Below the pieces are notes generated by a model that saw only the letters and a program-made list of their open reading frames with translations, was not told where the DNA came from and did not search any database. Positions 33,188 through 42,700 of a stretch of DNA of 64,000 nt are shown piece by piece. Made by a program: the position numbers and the translations under genes. The stretch's first letter is position 1; every line of letters starts with the position of its first letter. The stretch comes from Tsukamurella paurometabola DSM 20162 (lineage in GTDB: Bacteria > Actinomycetota > Actinomycetes > Mycobacteriales > Mycobacteriaceae): positions 1,116,001-1,180,000 of the forward strand of contig NC_014158.1 of NCBI RefSeq assembly GCF_000092225.1. Reading direction: 5' to 3'.

Positions 33188-34378
33188 GTGAGTACGTTGC
33201 CACCGCTCGTCGAACCCGCCGCCGAACTGACCCGTGACGAAGTCGCGCGTTATTCGCGGCACCTGATCATCCCCGAGATGGGCGTCGAGGGGCAGAAGCG
33301 TCTCAAGAACGCCAAGGTCTTGGTGATCGGTGCCGGCGGTCTCGGCAGCCCCGCGCTGCTGTACCTCGCCGCGGCGGGTATCGGAACCATCGGGATCGTC
33401 GAGTTCGACGAGGTGGACGCGTCCAACCTGCAGCGCCAGGTGATCCACGGCGTCTCCGACCTGGGCCGGCCCAAGGCCGAGAGCGCGCGCGACTCCATCG
33501 CCGAGATCAACCCGCTGGTCACGGTGAACCTGCATCAGGAACGGCTCGAACCCGAGAACGCGGTGCAGCTCTTCGAGCAGTACGACCTGATTGTCGACGG
33601 CACCGACAACTTCGCCACCCGCTACCTGGTCAACGACGCAGCGGTGCTGGCGCACAAGCCCTACGTCTGGGGCTCGATCTTCCGGTTCGAGGGGCAGGCG
33701 TCGGTGTTCTGGGAGGATGCGCCCGACGGTCCGAACGGTGAGAAGCAGGGCCTGAACTACCGCGACCTGTACCCGGTGGCGCCACCGCCCGGCATGGTTC
33801 CCTCGTGCGCCGAGGGCGGCGTGCTCGGCATCCTGTGCGCCTCGATCGGGGCGATCATGGGCACCGAGGCGGTCAAGCTGATCACCGGTATCGGCGACTC
33901 GCTGCTCGGCCGGCTCATGGTCTATGACGCCCTCGACATGACCTACCGCACCATCAAGATCCGCAAGGACCCCGCTTCACCGGCGATCACCGAGCTGATC
34001 GATTACGAGGAGTTCTGCGGGGTGGTCTCGGACGAGGCTCAGGCCGCTGCCGCGGGGAGCACCATCACCCCGGCCGAGTTGGTCGAGCTGGGCGAGCAGG
34101 GCGTGGAGTACGAGCTGATCGACGTGCGTGAGCCTGTCGAATGGGACATCGTGCATATCGACGGTGCGAAGCTGGTACCGAAGTCGGTCTTCGAGACCGG
34201 TGAGGGCCTGGAGCGGGTCTCGGCCGACAAAAAGCTGGTGCTCTACTGCAAGACCGGTATCCGCTCCGCCGAGGTGCTCGCAGCGGTGCAGGGCGCCGGG
34301 TACCGCGACGCGGTACATCTGCAGGGCGGAATCAACGCCTATGCCCGGCAGGTGGATCCGTCACTACCGGTGTACTGA
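33188..34378 (+). CDS. moeZ: adenylyltransferase/sulfurtransferase MoeZ (MoeB1)
   Basis: A 396-residue fusion of an E1-like adenylyltransferase (residues about 15-250; ATP motif GAGGLGSPAL, Arg finger NLQRQ) and a C-terminal rhodanese domain with active Cys354 in LYCKTGIRS. It adenylates and thiolates the C-terminus of sulfur carriers such as MoaD2 or CysO for molybdopterin and alternative cysteine synthesis. The counterpart is Rv3206c. GTG start at 33188; SigH-type promoter directly upstream. CysO-linked cysteine synthesis is known to be used in oxidative stress, fitting SigH control. Confidence 0.93.
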   Translation: MSTLPPLVEPAAELTRDEVARYSRHLIIPEMGVEGQKRLKNAKVLVIGAGGLGSPALLYLAAAGIGTIGIVEFDEVDASNLQRQVIHGVSDLGRPKAESARDSIAEINPLVTVNLHQERLEPENAVQLFEQYDLIVDGTDNFATRYLVNDAAVLAHKPYVWGSIFRFEGQASVFWEDAPDGPNGEKQGLNYRDLYPVAPPPGMVPSCAEGGVLGILCASIGAIMGTEAVKLITGIGDSLLGRLMVYDALDMTYRTIKIRKDPASPAITELIDYEEFCGVVSDEAQAAAAGSTITPAELVELGEQGVEYELIDVREPVEWDIVHIDGAKLVPKSVFETGEGLERVSADKKLVLYCKTGIRSAEVLAAVQGAGYRDAVHLQGGINAYARQVDPSLPVY

Positions 34379-34381
34379 TCA

Positions 34382-35911
34382 TCAGTCCAGGCTGATCAGC
34401 CGCTTGACCAGTTTGCCGGTGGGGGTACGCGGCAGCGAAGGGACGAATCGCACCGCGCGCGGCAGTTTGTAGCGCGCCAGATCCCTGCCGGCGTGCGCGA
34501 TCAGGGCGGCGGCCAATTCATCCGAGGGGATGTTCCCGGGGGCGAGTTGCACACAGGCCACAGCGATTTCGCCCAGCTCGTCGTCGGGAACGCCGATCAC
34601 GGCGACGTCGGCGACGGCCGGATGCATCACCAGTGTGTTCTCCGACTCCTGCGGGTAGACGTTCACCCCGCCGGTGATGATGGTGAAATCGCGGCGATCG
34701 GTGAGATACAGGTAGCCGTCGGTGTCCAGGTATCCGACATCGCCGGTGGTGGCCCAGTTCGGATGGTCGGGATGCTGTGCGGCCCGGGTCTTCTCGGGCG
34801 CATTGTGGTACTGGAAGGGCATCGTCTCGCGTTCGAAGTAGATCGTGCCCACCTCGCCCGCGGGGAGCTCGTCGCCGTTCTCACCGCAGATCCGGATCTC
34901 ACCGAGCCCGGCCTTGCCCACCGACCCGGGACGCTCCAATGCTTCCTGCGGAGTGATGAAGGTGGCACCGGCGGCTTCGGTGGAGGCGTAGTACTCGTGG
35001 ATCACCGGTCCCCACCACGCGATCATCGATCGCTTCACCTCGGCCGGGCAGGGAGCGGCGGCGTGGATGGCGACCTTCAGGCTGCTGGTGTCGTATTTCG
35101 CACGCACCTCAGGGTCGAGCTTGAGCATGCGCACGAACATCGTGGGAACCCACTGGCTGTGCGTCACCCGGTACTTCTCGATCAGCGCCAGCGCGTCGAC
35201 GGCGTCGAACCTGTGCATCATGATCACGGTGCCGCCCACCGACATGGTGACGGCGCAGAAGCGCAGTGGGGCAGCGTGATACAGAGGTGCGGGGGAAAGG
35301 TAGACGGTGTCGGAGTCCATAGCGTAGGCCGGGGCGAAGATCGCGGTGTACGCATCCGGGGCCTCGTCCACCTGTCCCTCCGGCAGTGGGAAGCGAATGC
35401 CCTTGGGGCGCCCGGTGGTTCCGGAGGAGTAGAGCATGTCGGTGCCGCGGGGCTGGTCGGTGAGGGGGGACGAATCCGCTGCCGCGAGTACCGCGTCGAA
35501 GTCGGCGAAGCCCTCGATCGGACCGCCCCAGGAGATCGCGCGGCCGGGTTCGGCAAGGTCCGGGATTCGCCGCGCCTGCGATACCGCCTCCGTCACGCAC
35601 GCCCCGGCGAACACCGCTTTCGCCTCGCAGTCCGCCAGGATGTAGTTCACCTCGGCGGGCGTGAGGTGGAAGTTCACCGCCGCCACGTACATTCCGCTGC
35701 GGATCGCGGCCCAGTAGGCCACGAAGATCCGCAGATCGTTTCCCGCCACGATCGCCACGGTGTCGCCCCGCCGGAGCCCCGCCGAGCGCAGATGGTGCGC
35801 CAGCCGGGTCGATTGCTCGTCGAGGCGGGCGTAGCTGAGGAACTCGCCGGTGTCGGCGTCGATCGCCGCGGGGCAGCCGGGGGTGGTCTTTGCGAATGCA
35901 CCGGGATACAC
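34382..35911 (-). CDS. fatty acyl-CoA ligase / AMP-binding enzyme (FadD type)
   Basis: A 509-residue ANL-superfamily enzyme. The AMP-binding signature YSSGTTGRPKG, YYASTEAAG, TGDVGYLDTDGYLYLTDRRD and the catalytic lysine motif (PTGKLVKRLI) are complete, so it should activate a carboxylic acid to its CoA thioester. It resembles FadD4-type mycobacterial ligases; chain length is unknown. GTG start at 35911 with GGAGG upstream. Convergent with moeZ, with a 3-nt gap. Confidence 0.85.
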   Translation of the reverse strand: MYPGAFAKTTPGCPAAIDADTGEFLSYARLDEQSTRLAHHLRSAGLRRGDTVAIVAGNDLRIFVAYWAAIRSGMYVAAVNFHLTPAEVNYILADCEAKAVFAGACVTEAVSQARRIPDLAEPGRAISWGGPIEGFADFDAVLAAADSSPLTDQPRGTDMLYSSGTTGRPKGIRFPLPEGQVDEAPDAYTAIFAPAYAMDSDTVYLSPAPLYHAAPLRFCAVTMSVGGTVIMMHRFDAVDALALIEKYRVTHSQWVPTMFVRMLKLDPEVRAKYDTSSLKVAIHAAAPCPAEVKRSMIAWWGPVIHEYYASTEAAGATFITPQEALERPGSVGKAGLGEIRICGENGDELPAGEVGTIYFERETMPFQYHNAPEKTRAAQHPDHPNWATTGDVGYLDTDGYLYLTDRRDFTIITGGVNVYPQESENTLVMHPAVADVAVIGVPDDELGEIAVACVQLAPGNIPSDELAAALIAHAGRDLARYKLPRAVRFVPSLPRTPTGKLVKRLISLD

Positions 35912-36006
35912 GAGAACCTCCGCTTACTTGTGGGTGAAGCCACCGTAGGCGTTCGGTGTCGAGTGCGCTAGGGGATCAGGTGAATTCCCTGGGATGCGGG
36001 CGGGCG

Positions 36007-36615
36007 TCAGTCCGTTCCGTTCGCCGGGTCGGAGAGCCACCCGGCGTAGTCGTTGAGCAGGCCCAGCAGCGGCAGGGTGTCGACGGTGTCCACCGGCTCC
36101 CCGCGCAGTGCCGCGCGCAGACCCGGCAATCGTGACTCGATCGTGTGCCGATCCGTGAGTTCGTGATGGCTGTGGCCGCGCTGCTCGCCGAGCACGATCC
36201 GTCGTGGGTGTTCCGCGCGCAGTGATTCCAGGAGCCCGGCGAACTCGTCGCGGTCCAGCGCAGGCAGGTGCACGGAGAAGGCCACCACCGGGCCGGGGGC
36301 CGCATCGTCGATGTCCTCGGACTCCTCGAGCCAGTCGGCGTACTCCTGGACCAGATCGTCGAGCGCCTCCTCGTCGTCGAACGAGAGCGGCCTGCTCTCC
36401 GCGGCCGCACGCAGCGCCGATACCAGGGCGCGCACGGTCTCCGGGTCGGATGCCGCGGCGTACCACCGGTGCGCCTCGTGCGGCACCACGATCCGGCTCG
36501 GCACACCGGCGATCAGGCCGGCCCGAACGCGCTCGAACTCCGGCGGAGTGAGGTCGGGGAATTGGACGGTGACGGTGACCACGGGGGCGACGGAATCGGA
36601 CTGCACGCCCTCCAT
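36007..36615 (-). CDS. hypothetical protein made of two 98-residue repeats
   Basis: About 202 residues, very acidic, cytoplasmic. The two halves line up with a constant offset of 98 residues and no gaps: P20/P118, F27/F125, RIVV 41/RIVL 139, LRAA, and YADWL 92/YAGWL 190. So it is an internal tandem duplication of an unrecognised alpha/beta unit. The ATG at 36615 (or 36618) is used; the frame is open to 36669 but would overlap the divergent gene. No family or function can be named. Confidence 0.6.
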   Translation of the reverse strand: MEGVQSDSVAPVVTVTVQFPDLTPPEFERVRAGLIAGVPSRIVVPHEAHRWYAAASDPETVRALVSALRAAAESRPLSFDDEEALDDLVQEYADWLEESEDIDDAAPGPVVAFSVHLPALDRDEFAGLLESLRAEHPRRIVLGEQRGHSHHELTDRHTIESRLPGLRAALRGEPVDTVDTLPLLGLLNDYAGWLSDPANGTD

Positions 36616-36644
36616 CATCCCGTCGCTACGCCTAGGGTGGAGGC

Positions 36645-37085
36645 ATGGCCCTCGAAGGTGATTTTGCACAGGAGAAGTCCGGCTGGGTGGCAGACCAGTT
36701 GGCGAAGATCGACGAGACCGGCAGCACCGCTTCGGTGCACGTCGCTGGGCAGGCGGTGGTGGTCTTCACCTACCGCGGTCCCAAGACCGGCAAGCTGTAC
36801 CGCCGGCCGCTGATGCGTGTCGAGCACGACGGGGTGTACGCCGCCGTCGCCTCCAAGGGCGGTGCCCCGGAGCACCCGGTCTGGTATTCGGCGCTGCTCA
36901 GCAACGAGGTCGTCGAGGTGCAGGACGGCACCACTGTCGTCTCCGGACCGGTGCGTGAGATCCACGGTGCCGAGCGGGAGCAGTGGTGGGAGCGCGCCGT
37001 CGCCGCCTACCCGCCGTACGCCGAGTACCAGGAGAAGACCGACCGGCTGATCCCGGTTCTCCTCGTCGAACCGGGCCGCGCCTAG
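36645..37085 (+). CDS. Ddn-like F420-dependent nitroreductase family protein
   Basis: A 146-residue split-barrel protein of the deazaflavin-dependent nitroreductase family (Ddn). The core VVVFTYRGPKTGKLYRRPLMRVEHDG is the F420-contact region, and KGGAPEHPVWYSALLSN is the typical second motif; YPPYAEYQEKTDRLIPVLLVEP ends the fold. Members use F420H2 to reduce quinones or nitro compounds. ATG at 36645 is 6 nt after TAGGGT (36633-36638), so leaderless; the overlapping GGAGG is too close for a Shine-Dalgarno. Confidence 0.85.
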   Translation: MALEGDFAQEKSGWVADQLAKIDETGSTASVHVAGQAVVVFTYRGPKTGKLYRRPLMRVEHDGVYAAVASKGGAPEHPVWYSALLSNEVVEVQDGTTVVSGPVREIHGAEREQWWERAVAAYPPYAEYQEKTDRLIPVLLVEPGRA

Positions 37086-37120
37086 CCCGTTCCCGGGCCG
37101 GTCGCGGGTAGATTCTTGGT

Positions 37121-37975
37121 GTGAGCCCAGTCGAACCTCCCGCGCACGTCCTCGCCACCTTCGGACTCGACGGCATCGAGCCGATCGCCCTGGGGGCGGA
37201 CTGGGACGGTGGCTGGCGCTGTGGCGAGGTGGTGCTCTCGCTCATCGCGGACCACGCCCGCGCGGCCTGGTCGGCCAAGGTCCGGGAAGATCTCTATGTC
37301 GACGGCATGAGGCTGGCCCGGCCCTTCCGCGCCACGGACGGCCGCTACGTGGTCTCGGGCTGGCGCGCGGATACGTTCATCGCCGGCTCCTTGGAGCCGC
37401 GGTTCGACGAGATCATCTCGATGGCGAACCGGCTGCACGAGATCACCAGGAAGCTCGAACGGCCCCGATTCCTGATCGCCCCGGCGGTCGCGCCGTTCAC
37501 TGACGTCGACTACTTCCAATTCGCCGATCGCGCGGCGTGGGAAGACCATCCGCTGGCGATGGCGCGCAAGCTCGGTGTCCTCGACGATGCGACCGAGGAC
37601 CGTGAGCGCGCCGTCGAGCTGGTGAACGAATTGGCCGAGCTGCGCCGACCGGTGGAGGCCGAGCCCCAACTGGTGCATGGGGACCTGTCCGGTGCTGTGC
37701 TGTTCGCCGGAGCCGCGGCCCCCGGCCTCACCGACTTCACCCCGTACTGGCGGCCCGCAACCTGGGCGGCCGCGGTGGTCGCGGTCGACGGCCTCGCGTG
37801 GGGCGGCGCCGACGACGGTCTGCTGTTGCGCTGGAAAGATTTGCCCGAGTGGCCGCAGATGGTGCTGCGGGCGCTCATCTTCCGGCTCGCGGTGCATGCG
37901 GTGCACCCGCGGTCGGAGGCCGATGCGCTGCCCGGTCTCGAACACATCACCGAGATCGCTCGGTGGCTGCTCTGA
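37121..37975 (+). CDS. TIGR02569 family protein (kinase-like)
   Basis: A 284-residue actinobacterial protein of the TIGR02569 type (Rv3205c position). It has features of aminoglycoside-phosphotransferase-like folds, for instance LVHGDLSGAVLF resembling a HGDL catalytic loop, and TDFTPYWRPATWAAAVVAVD. Substrate unknown. GTG start at 37121 is 6 nt after TAGATT (37109-37114), predicted leaderless. It overlaps the next gene by 13 nt. Confidence 0.8.
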   Translation: MSPVEPPAHVLATFGLDGIEPIALGADWDGGWRCGEVVLSLIADHARAAWSAKVREDLYVDGMRLARPFRATDGRYVVSGWRADTFIAGSLEPRFDEIISMANRLHEITRKLERPRFLIAPAVAPFTDVDYFQFADRAAWEDHPLAMARKLGVLDDATEDRERAVELVNELAELRRPVEAEPQLVHGDLSGAVLFAGAAAPGLTDFTPYWRPATWAAAVVAVDGLAWGGADDGLLLRWKDLPEWPQMVLRALIFRLAVHAVHPRSEADALPGLEHITEIARWLL

Positions 37976-38649
37976 GCGGATCGCCCCGCCGGATCCTCGT
38001 CGCGCACGGCACCCGCTCGGCGCACGGCGTCGCCATGATCCGCGCGCTCGCGGCCGCGGTGGCCGCTCGCACGGGCCCGGTCGAGGTGGGCTTCGTCGAT
38101 GTGCTGGGCCCGTCGCCGTCGGAACTGCTGGTGCAGTCGGATCGCCCGACGGTGCTGGTGCCCTGTTTCCTCGCCGGCGGCTACCACGTGCACACCGATG
38201 TGCCCCGACATATCGCCGCCAGCGCTCACCCCGATGCCCGGCTCACTGCGGCGCTGGGGCCCGATCCCGGTCTGATCGGCGCACTGCTGCGCCGATTGGA
38301 CGAGGCCGGATGGCGCTCCGGCGACGCGGTACTCCTCGGTGCCACCGGCTCGTCCGATCCCCGGGCCCGCGAGGACGTCCGCACCATGGCGGCGCTGCTC
38401 GCTGCCCGGATCGGCACCGAGGTCCCGGTGGGATTCCTCGCCGCCGGTGACCCGACGGTGGACACGGAGGTGGCCCGGTTGCGCGATCGAGACCGGCGAC
38501 TGATTCTCACGTCGTACCAGTTGGCGGACGGCGTTTTCCATGCCCGGCTCACGGCGGCCGGCGCCGATGCGGTCACCGCGCCGATCGGCCTCGCGCCCGA
38601 GGTGATCGACCTCATCGTGCACCGGTTCGAGCAGGCTCAGACTCGATAG
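37963..38649 (+). CDS. CbiX/SirB-like sirohydrochlorin chelatase family protein
   Basis: A 228-residue protein of the CbiX family with the two histidine segments seen in chelatases: VAHGTRS near the N-terminus and AGGYHVHTDVP. A second, less conserved half (LLGATGSSDPRA...) makes it a two-repeat form. It may insert iron or cobalt into sirohydrochlorin, or have drifted in function. GTG 37963 overlaps the preceding gene, indicating coupled translation. Its 3' end overlaps the convergent alkyltransferase-like gene by 13 nt. Confidence 0.78.
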   Translation: MAALSGSPRRILVAHGTRSAHGVAMIRALAAAVAARTGPVEVGFVDVLGPSPSELLVQSDRPTVLVPCFLAGGYHVHTDVPRHIAASAHPDARLTAALGPDPGLIGALLRRLDEAGWRSGDAVLLGATGSSDPRAREDVRTMAALLAARIGTEVPVGFLAAGDPTVDTEVARLRDRDRRLILTSYQLADGVFHARLTAAGADAVTAPIGLAPEVIDLIVHRFEQAQTR

Positions 38650-38927
38650 TCCCGCAACGGGATCCGGTCACCGTCGGCGAGCACGCCCTCGGCCCGCAGC
38701 AGTTCCAGCTGACGGGTGGCGATATGCGGCGCGGGCCGCCCGGAGGCGGGGACCACGCGGTACCACGGCAGATCCGAGGCGTCCGTGCGCATCACCCAGC
38801 CGACGATCCGCGGCGACGATAGGCCCACCTCGTCGGCGATGTCGCCGTAAGTGCGCACCCGGCCCGGCGGGATCGAGGCGATCCGCTCGCGCACCGCCTC
38901 GACCTGTTCCTCGGTGACCTTCGCCAT
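38637..38927 (-). CDS. alkyltransferase-like protein (MGMT fold, no active Cys)
   Basis: A 96-residue DNA-binding domain of the MGMT family. Where the active methyltransferase has PCHRV, this protein reads PWYRVV, so the acceptor cysteine is replaced by tryptophan as in alkyltransferase-like (ATL) proteins. ATLs bind O6-alkylguanine and hand it to nucleotide excision repair. It corresponds to Rv3204. ATG at 38927 directly abuts the stop of the upstream hydrolase gene. Confidence 0.88.
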   Translation of the reverse strand: MAKVTEEQVEAVRERIASIPPGRVRTYGDIADEVGLSSPRIVGWVMRTDASDLPWYRVVPASGRPAPHIATRQLELLRAEGVLADGDRIPLRDYRV

Positions 38928-39692
38928 CTACGACTCCAGCAGGCGGCGCGCGTACCCGCCGGCGACGGCCGGGATCTCCTGCGCCACCATATGATCCGAA
39001 TCGACCGTCACCACCTCGGCGTGCGGCATGGTGGCCAGCTGGTTCCCGGTCACGAAGTCGGCTCGGCCGGCGCGCAGCACGACGGTGGGGATGCCCGGCG
39101 GTACGCCGACCGGCGTGCGCGCCAGTTCGCCCCACAGCGCCGTGACCGCGCCGCAGCTGATGTCCCACTCCCAGCGCCCGGAGTCCCGGCGCACCAGGTG
39201 TTCGGCGATCTCGGCGTCGAGCACCTCGTCCGGTACCCGCGCCCAGGCGCCGGATTTCTTGTCCTGCCGTGCTTCTTCGGGCGAGGCGAAGTCGAAGAAC
39301 CGGATGGTCTGATCGGCGATCGTGGCGCACAGATCCGGGTCGAGGCCCTGGGCCGGATCCAGCAGCAGCACTGCGCGCACCAGGTCGGGCCGGGAGCCGG
39401 CGAGGCGGCAGGCCAGTGCGCCACCGAGGGAGTGGCCGATCACCAGGGCGGGAGCTTCGGCGTGCACCTCGTGCCTCTCCAGCACGCTCACCAGATCAGC
39501 GACATGCTGTTCCAGGTGCCACGGCGGCGTCCACGGCGATCGGCCGTGGCCGCGCAGATCGGGTGCCAGTACCCGGGCGCCCGGGAGCTGTGTATCGGCA
39601 AAACCGCGCCAGCGGGCGCCGTGCCCGGTGACGCCGTGGATGGCCAGCACCGCAGGGGCGCCGGGGGAGCCGTACCGGTGCACGTTCAGCAT
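38928..39692 (-). CDS. lipV: alpha/beta hydrolase (LipV-like)
   Basis: A 254-residue alpha/beta hydrolase with nucleophile GHSLGG, oxyanion HGVTGHG and catalytic histidine in DSDHMVAQE. It corresponds to Rv3203 (LipV), an esterase/lipase with broad activity. ATG start at 39692. It forms a two-gene unit with the alkyltransferase-like gene. Divergent from adnA. Confidence 0.85.
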   Translation of the reverse strand: MLNVHRYGSPGAPAVLAIHGVTGHGARWRGFADTQLPGARVLAPDLRGHGRSPWTPPWHLEQHVADLVSVLERHEVHAEAPALVIGHSLGGALACRLAGSRPDLVRAVLLLDPAQGLDPDLCATIADQTIRFFDFASPEEARQDKKSGAWARVPDEVLDAEIAEHLVRRDSGRWEWDISCGAVTALWGELARTPVGVPPGIPTVVLRAGRADFVTGNQLATMPHAEVVTVDSDHMVAQEIPAVAGGYARRLLES

Positions 39693-39773
39693 GCGCCCAT
39701 TGTGCCGCGCCCACGCCACAGGCGTGTCGGTGGTCTGTGATGGGATCGAGGGGATCGGCGTGAAGGAGGGCAC

Positions 39774-42700
39774 ATGGCGGAAGCGAGCGGAGGCGCGGGG
39801 CGCGTCCGCCGGCCGCGGCTGTCGCTGCAGTACACCGCGCCGCAGCCGCCGCCAGTGCGGGAGTGGGGCGGGCCGGTCGCCGAGCTGGTGGCGCCCGCGG
39901 CGGGTGCACTTGCACTCGACGTGGGCGGCTGGGCGCCGTACCGGATCCGCGGCGGTCCGGGTACCGGCAAGACCTCGGCCCTGATCGATATCGCCGTGGC
40001 CAAGCTCACCGATCCGTTCGTCGAGCCGGAATCGGTGCTCATCCTCACCGGGAGCAAGCGGTCGGCCGTCGCACTGCGCCGTGAGCTGTCGGCGCGCGTG
40101 CTCGCCGACCGCGGCCGCGCAGGGGTGCACGCCTCCGGGGAGCCGCTGGTGCGCACCGTGCACTCGCTGGCCTTCGCCGTGCTGCGGCTCCAGGCCGCAC
40201 ACGCCGGTGCGCCCCCGCCCCGCCTGATCACCGGTTCGGAGCAGGACGCGGTGGTGCGCGAGTTGCTACGCGGACACGTGGACGACGGTGGAGCGTTCTG
40301 GCCGGAGCGGTTGCGGCCCGCGCTGGTGACCGGAGGATTCGCCGGGGCGCTGCGTGACCTGTTCGCACAGGCGGCCCAGCGCGGCGCCGGTCCCGAGGAG
40401 ATCGACGAGCTCGCCGCCCGCTACGACAGGCCCGAATGGGCCGCCGCCGCGGCGGCGCTGCGCGAGTATCAGCAGACCACGCTGCTGCGCGGCTCCGTCG
40501 GGCTGGCCGGTCCGACCGCCGTGGCCCCGGCGGTCGACGCGGCGGAGTTGATCGACGCCGCCGTCACGGCACTGGCCGGTGACGACGCGCTGCTCGCACA
40601 GCAGCGCGAGCGGATCCGATTCCTCCTGGTCGACGATGCGCAGAACCTGGACCCGCTGGCCTCGGCGCTGATCCGGTTGCTGGGCACGGGCACCGAGCTC
40701 ACCGTGATCGCAGGCGATCCCGATCAGGCGATCAACTCGTTCCGCGGCGCCAGCACCCGTTTCCTGCAATCGCTCGACGTCCCCGCCGAGCGGGACATCG
40801 TGCTGGAGCGCAGTTTCCGGTTCGGTGAGGAGATCACCGCGACGGTGAACCGGGTCTCGTCCCGTCTGCCGAACCGGTTCGGATCGGTCGCGCCGGAACG
40901 GCCCCGGCCGGGTTCGGCGGCGGTGCGGTTGTTCTCCACTGCGGCGAAGGAGGCCGACGCGATCGCCGCGATGCTGCGCCGTGAGCACGTCCTCGGCGGT
41001 GTGCCCTGGGAGGACATGGCCATCGTCGTGCGGTCGGTGTCGGCTTCGGTCGCGCCCCTGCGCCGGGCTCTCGCGTACGCGGGCGTCCCGGTCACCGTCG
41101 CCGCGGACGATGTGCCCTTGGCGCGCCAGCGCGCGGTACACGCCCTGCTGTCGACGGTGCGCGCGGCGTGCGAGCCGGAATCCCTCGATCCGGCCGAGGC
41201 GGTGGCCCTGCTGTCCGGTCCGGTCGGCGGCGGCGATCCGCTCACGCTGCGGCGGGTGCGCCGCGCGGTGCGCCGCGCCGACCCGTCGGACGAGCGCGGC
41301 TCCGCGGAGATCCTCGGCGCGGTGGTCGCGGGGTCCGTCGACTTCGCGCCGTATCGCGCCGCACTGACCGAGCTGGAGGCCGAACCGGTGGAGCGGGTGC
41401 TCGCGGCGGTGCACGCCGCCCGCGCCGCCGCGGTCGAGGGCACGGTCGAGGAGGTCTTGTGGGCCGCGTGGTCGGTCACCGGATTGTCGGGCCGGTGGGG
41501 CGCGCTCGCCTTGCGCGGCGGCAGTGTAGGCGAACAGGCCGACCGCGATCTGGATGCGGTGATGGGATTATTCGATGCCGCGGCAGATTTCACCGATACT
41601 CTGCCCACGGCGTCACCGGCCCGGTTCATCGAGTACATCGAGCAATTGCACATCCCGCGGGCGTCGGGCGGGGGCCGACGCGAGACCCCCACCACCCCCG
41701 GCGTCACCGTGGTATCCGCACACGGTGCCGCCGGCCGGGAGTGGGACGTGGTGGCGGTCGCCGGCGTCCAAGAGGGGCGCTGGCCGAATCTGCGCCGGCG
41801 CGGCGGTCTACTCGGTACCGAGGAGCTGCTCGACGCGCTCGACGGTATCGACCCGGCGGCATTGCCCACCGTCTCCCGGTCGCTGCCGCTGCTCGCGGAG
41901 GAGCGGCGGCTGTTGTTGGTCGCGTGCTCGCGGGCTCGCCGCACCCTGCTCATCACCGCGGTGGACACCGCGGACGGCGATGGTGACCTGGTGCCCTCGC
42001 GGTTCCTGCAGGGCATCGCGCCTTCGGGTGAAGAAGACCCCGAAACCTACACCCCCGCGGTGGAATCCGAGCCCGCCGCGTCGCTCGACCTGCGCACGCT
42101 GGTAGCCACGCTCCGTGCCGCGGCGTGCGATCCGCGGCGGGAGGAATCCGAGCGCGCGCACGCCGCCCGACAGCTCGCGCGGCTCGCCGCGGACCGGGTG
42201 CCCGGTGCTCATCCCGACTCCTGGTACGGCCTGGCCGGCGCGAGCACCGACGATCCGCTCTGGCAGCCCGACGACGGCCCGGTCGCGCTCTCGCCCTCGA
42301 ACGTGGAGGCGCTGTCCGCCTGCGCGCTGCGCTGGATGCTGGAGCGGTTCGGCGGCAGCGACGGTGATTCCGCGAAGCAGGCCACCGGCAACCTGGTGCA
42401 CACCCTGGTGCAGGCGGTCGCCGGCCGGATCCCGAAAGACGAGGTGACACGCTCGCTCGAGAAGGTCTGGGACCGGGTCGATCTGGAGGCCGACTGGTTC
42501 GCCCGGCGCGAGCTGATCCGAACCGAGGAAATGCTCGAATCGTTCCGGGCGTGGCTCGCGGGCAGTCGATCCGAGCTCACCGAGGCCGGGGTCGAGGTGC
42601 CGATCGACACCGTGATCGAGGGGACCGACGGTGCTCCCGACGTTCAGATCCGGGGCCGGGTCGACCGGCTCGAGCGCGATCCCCTGGGCCGCACTGTGGT

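Noticed and set aside
35983-35988. GGGAAT on the minus strand upstream of the acyl-CoA ligase
   Set aside because: No GTT at 16-20 nt downstream, so it is not a SigH promoter.
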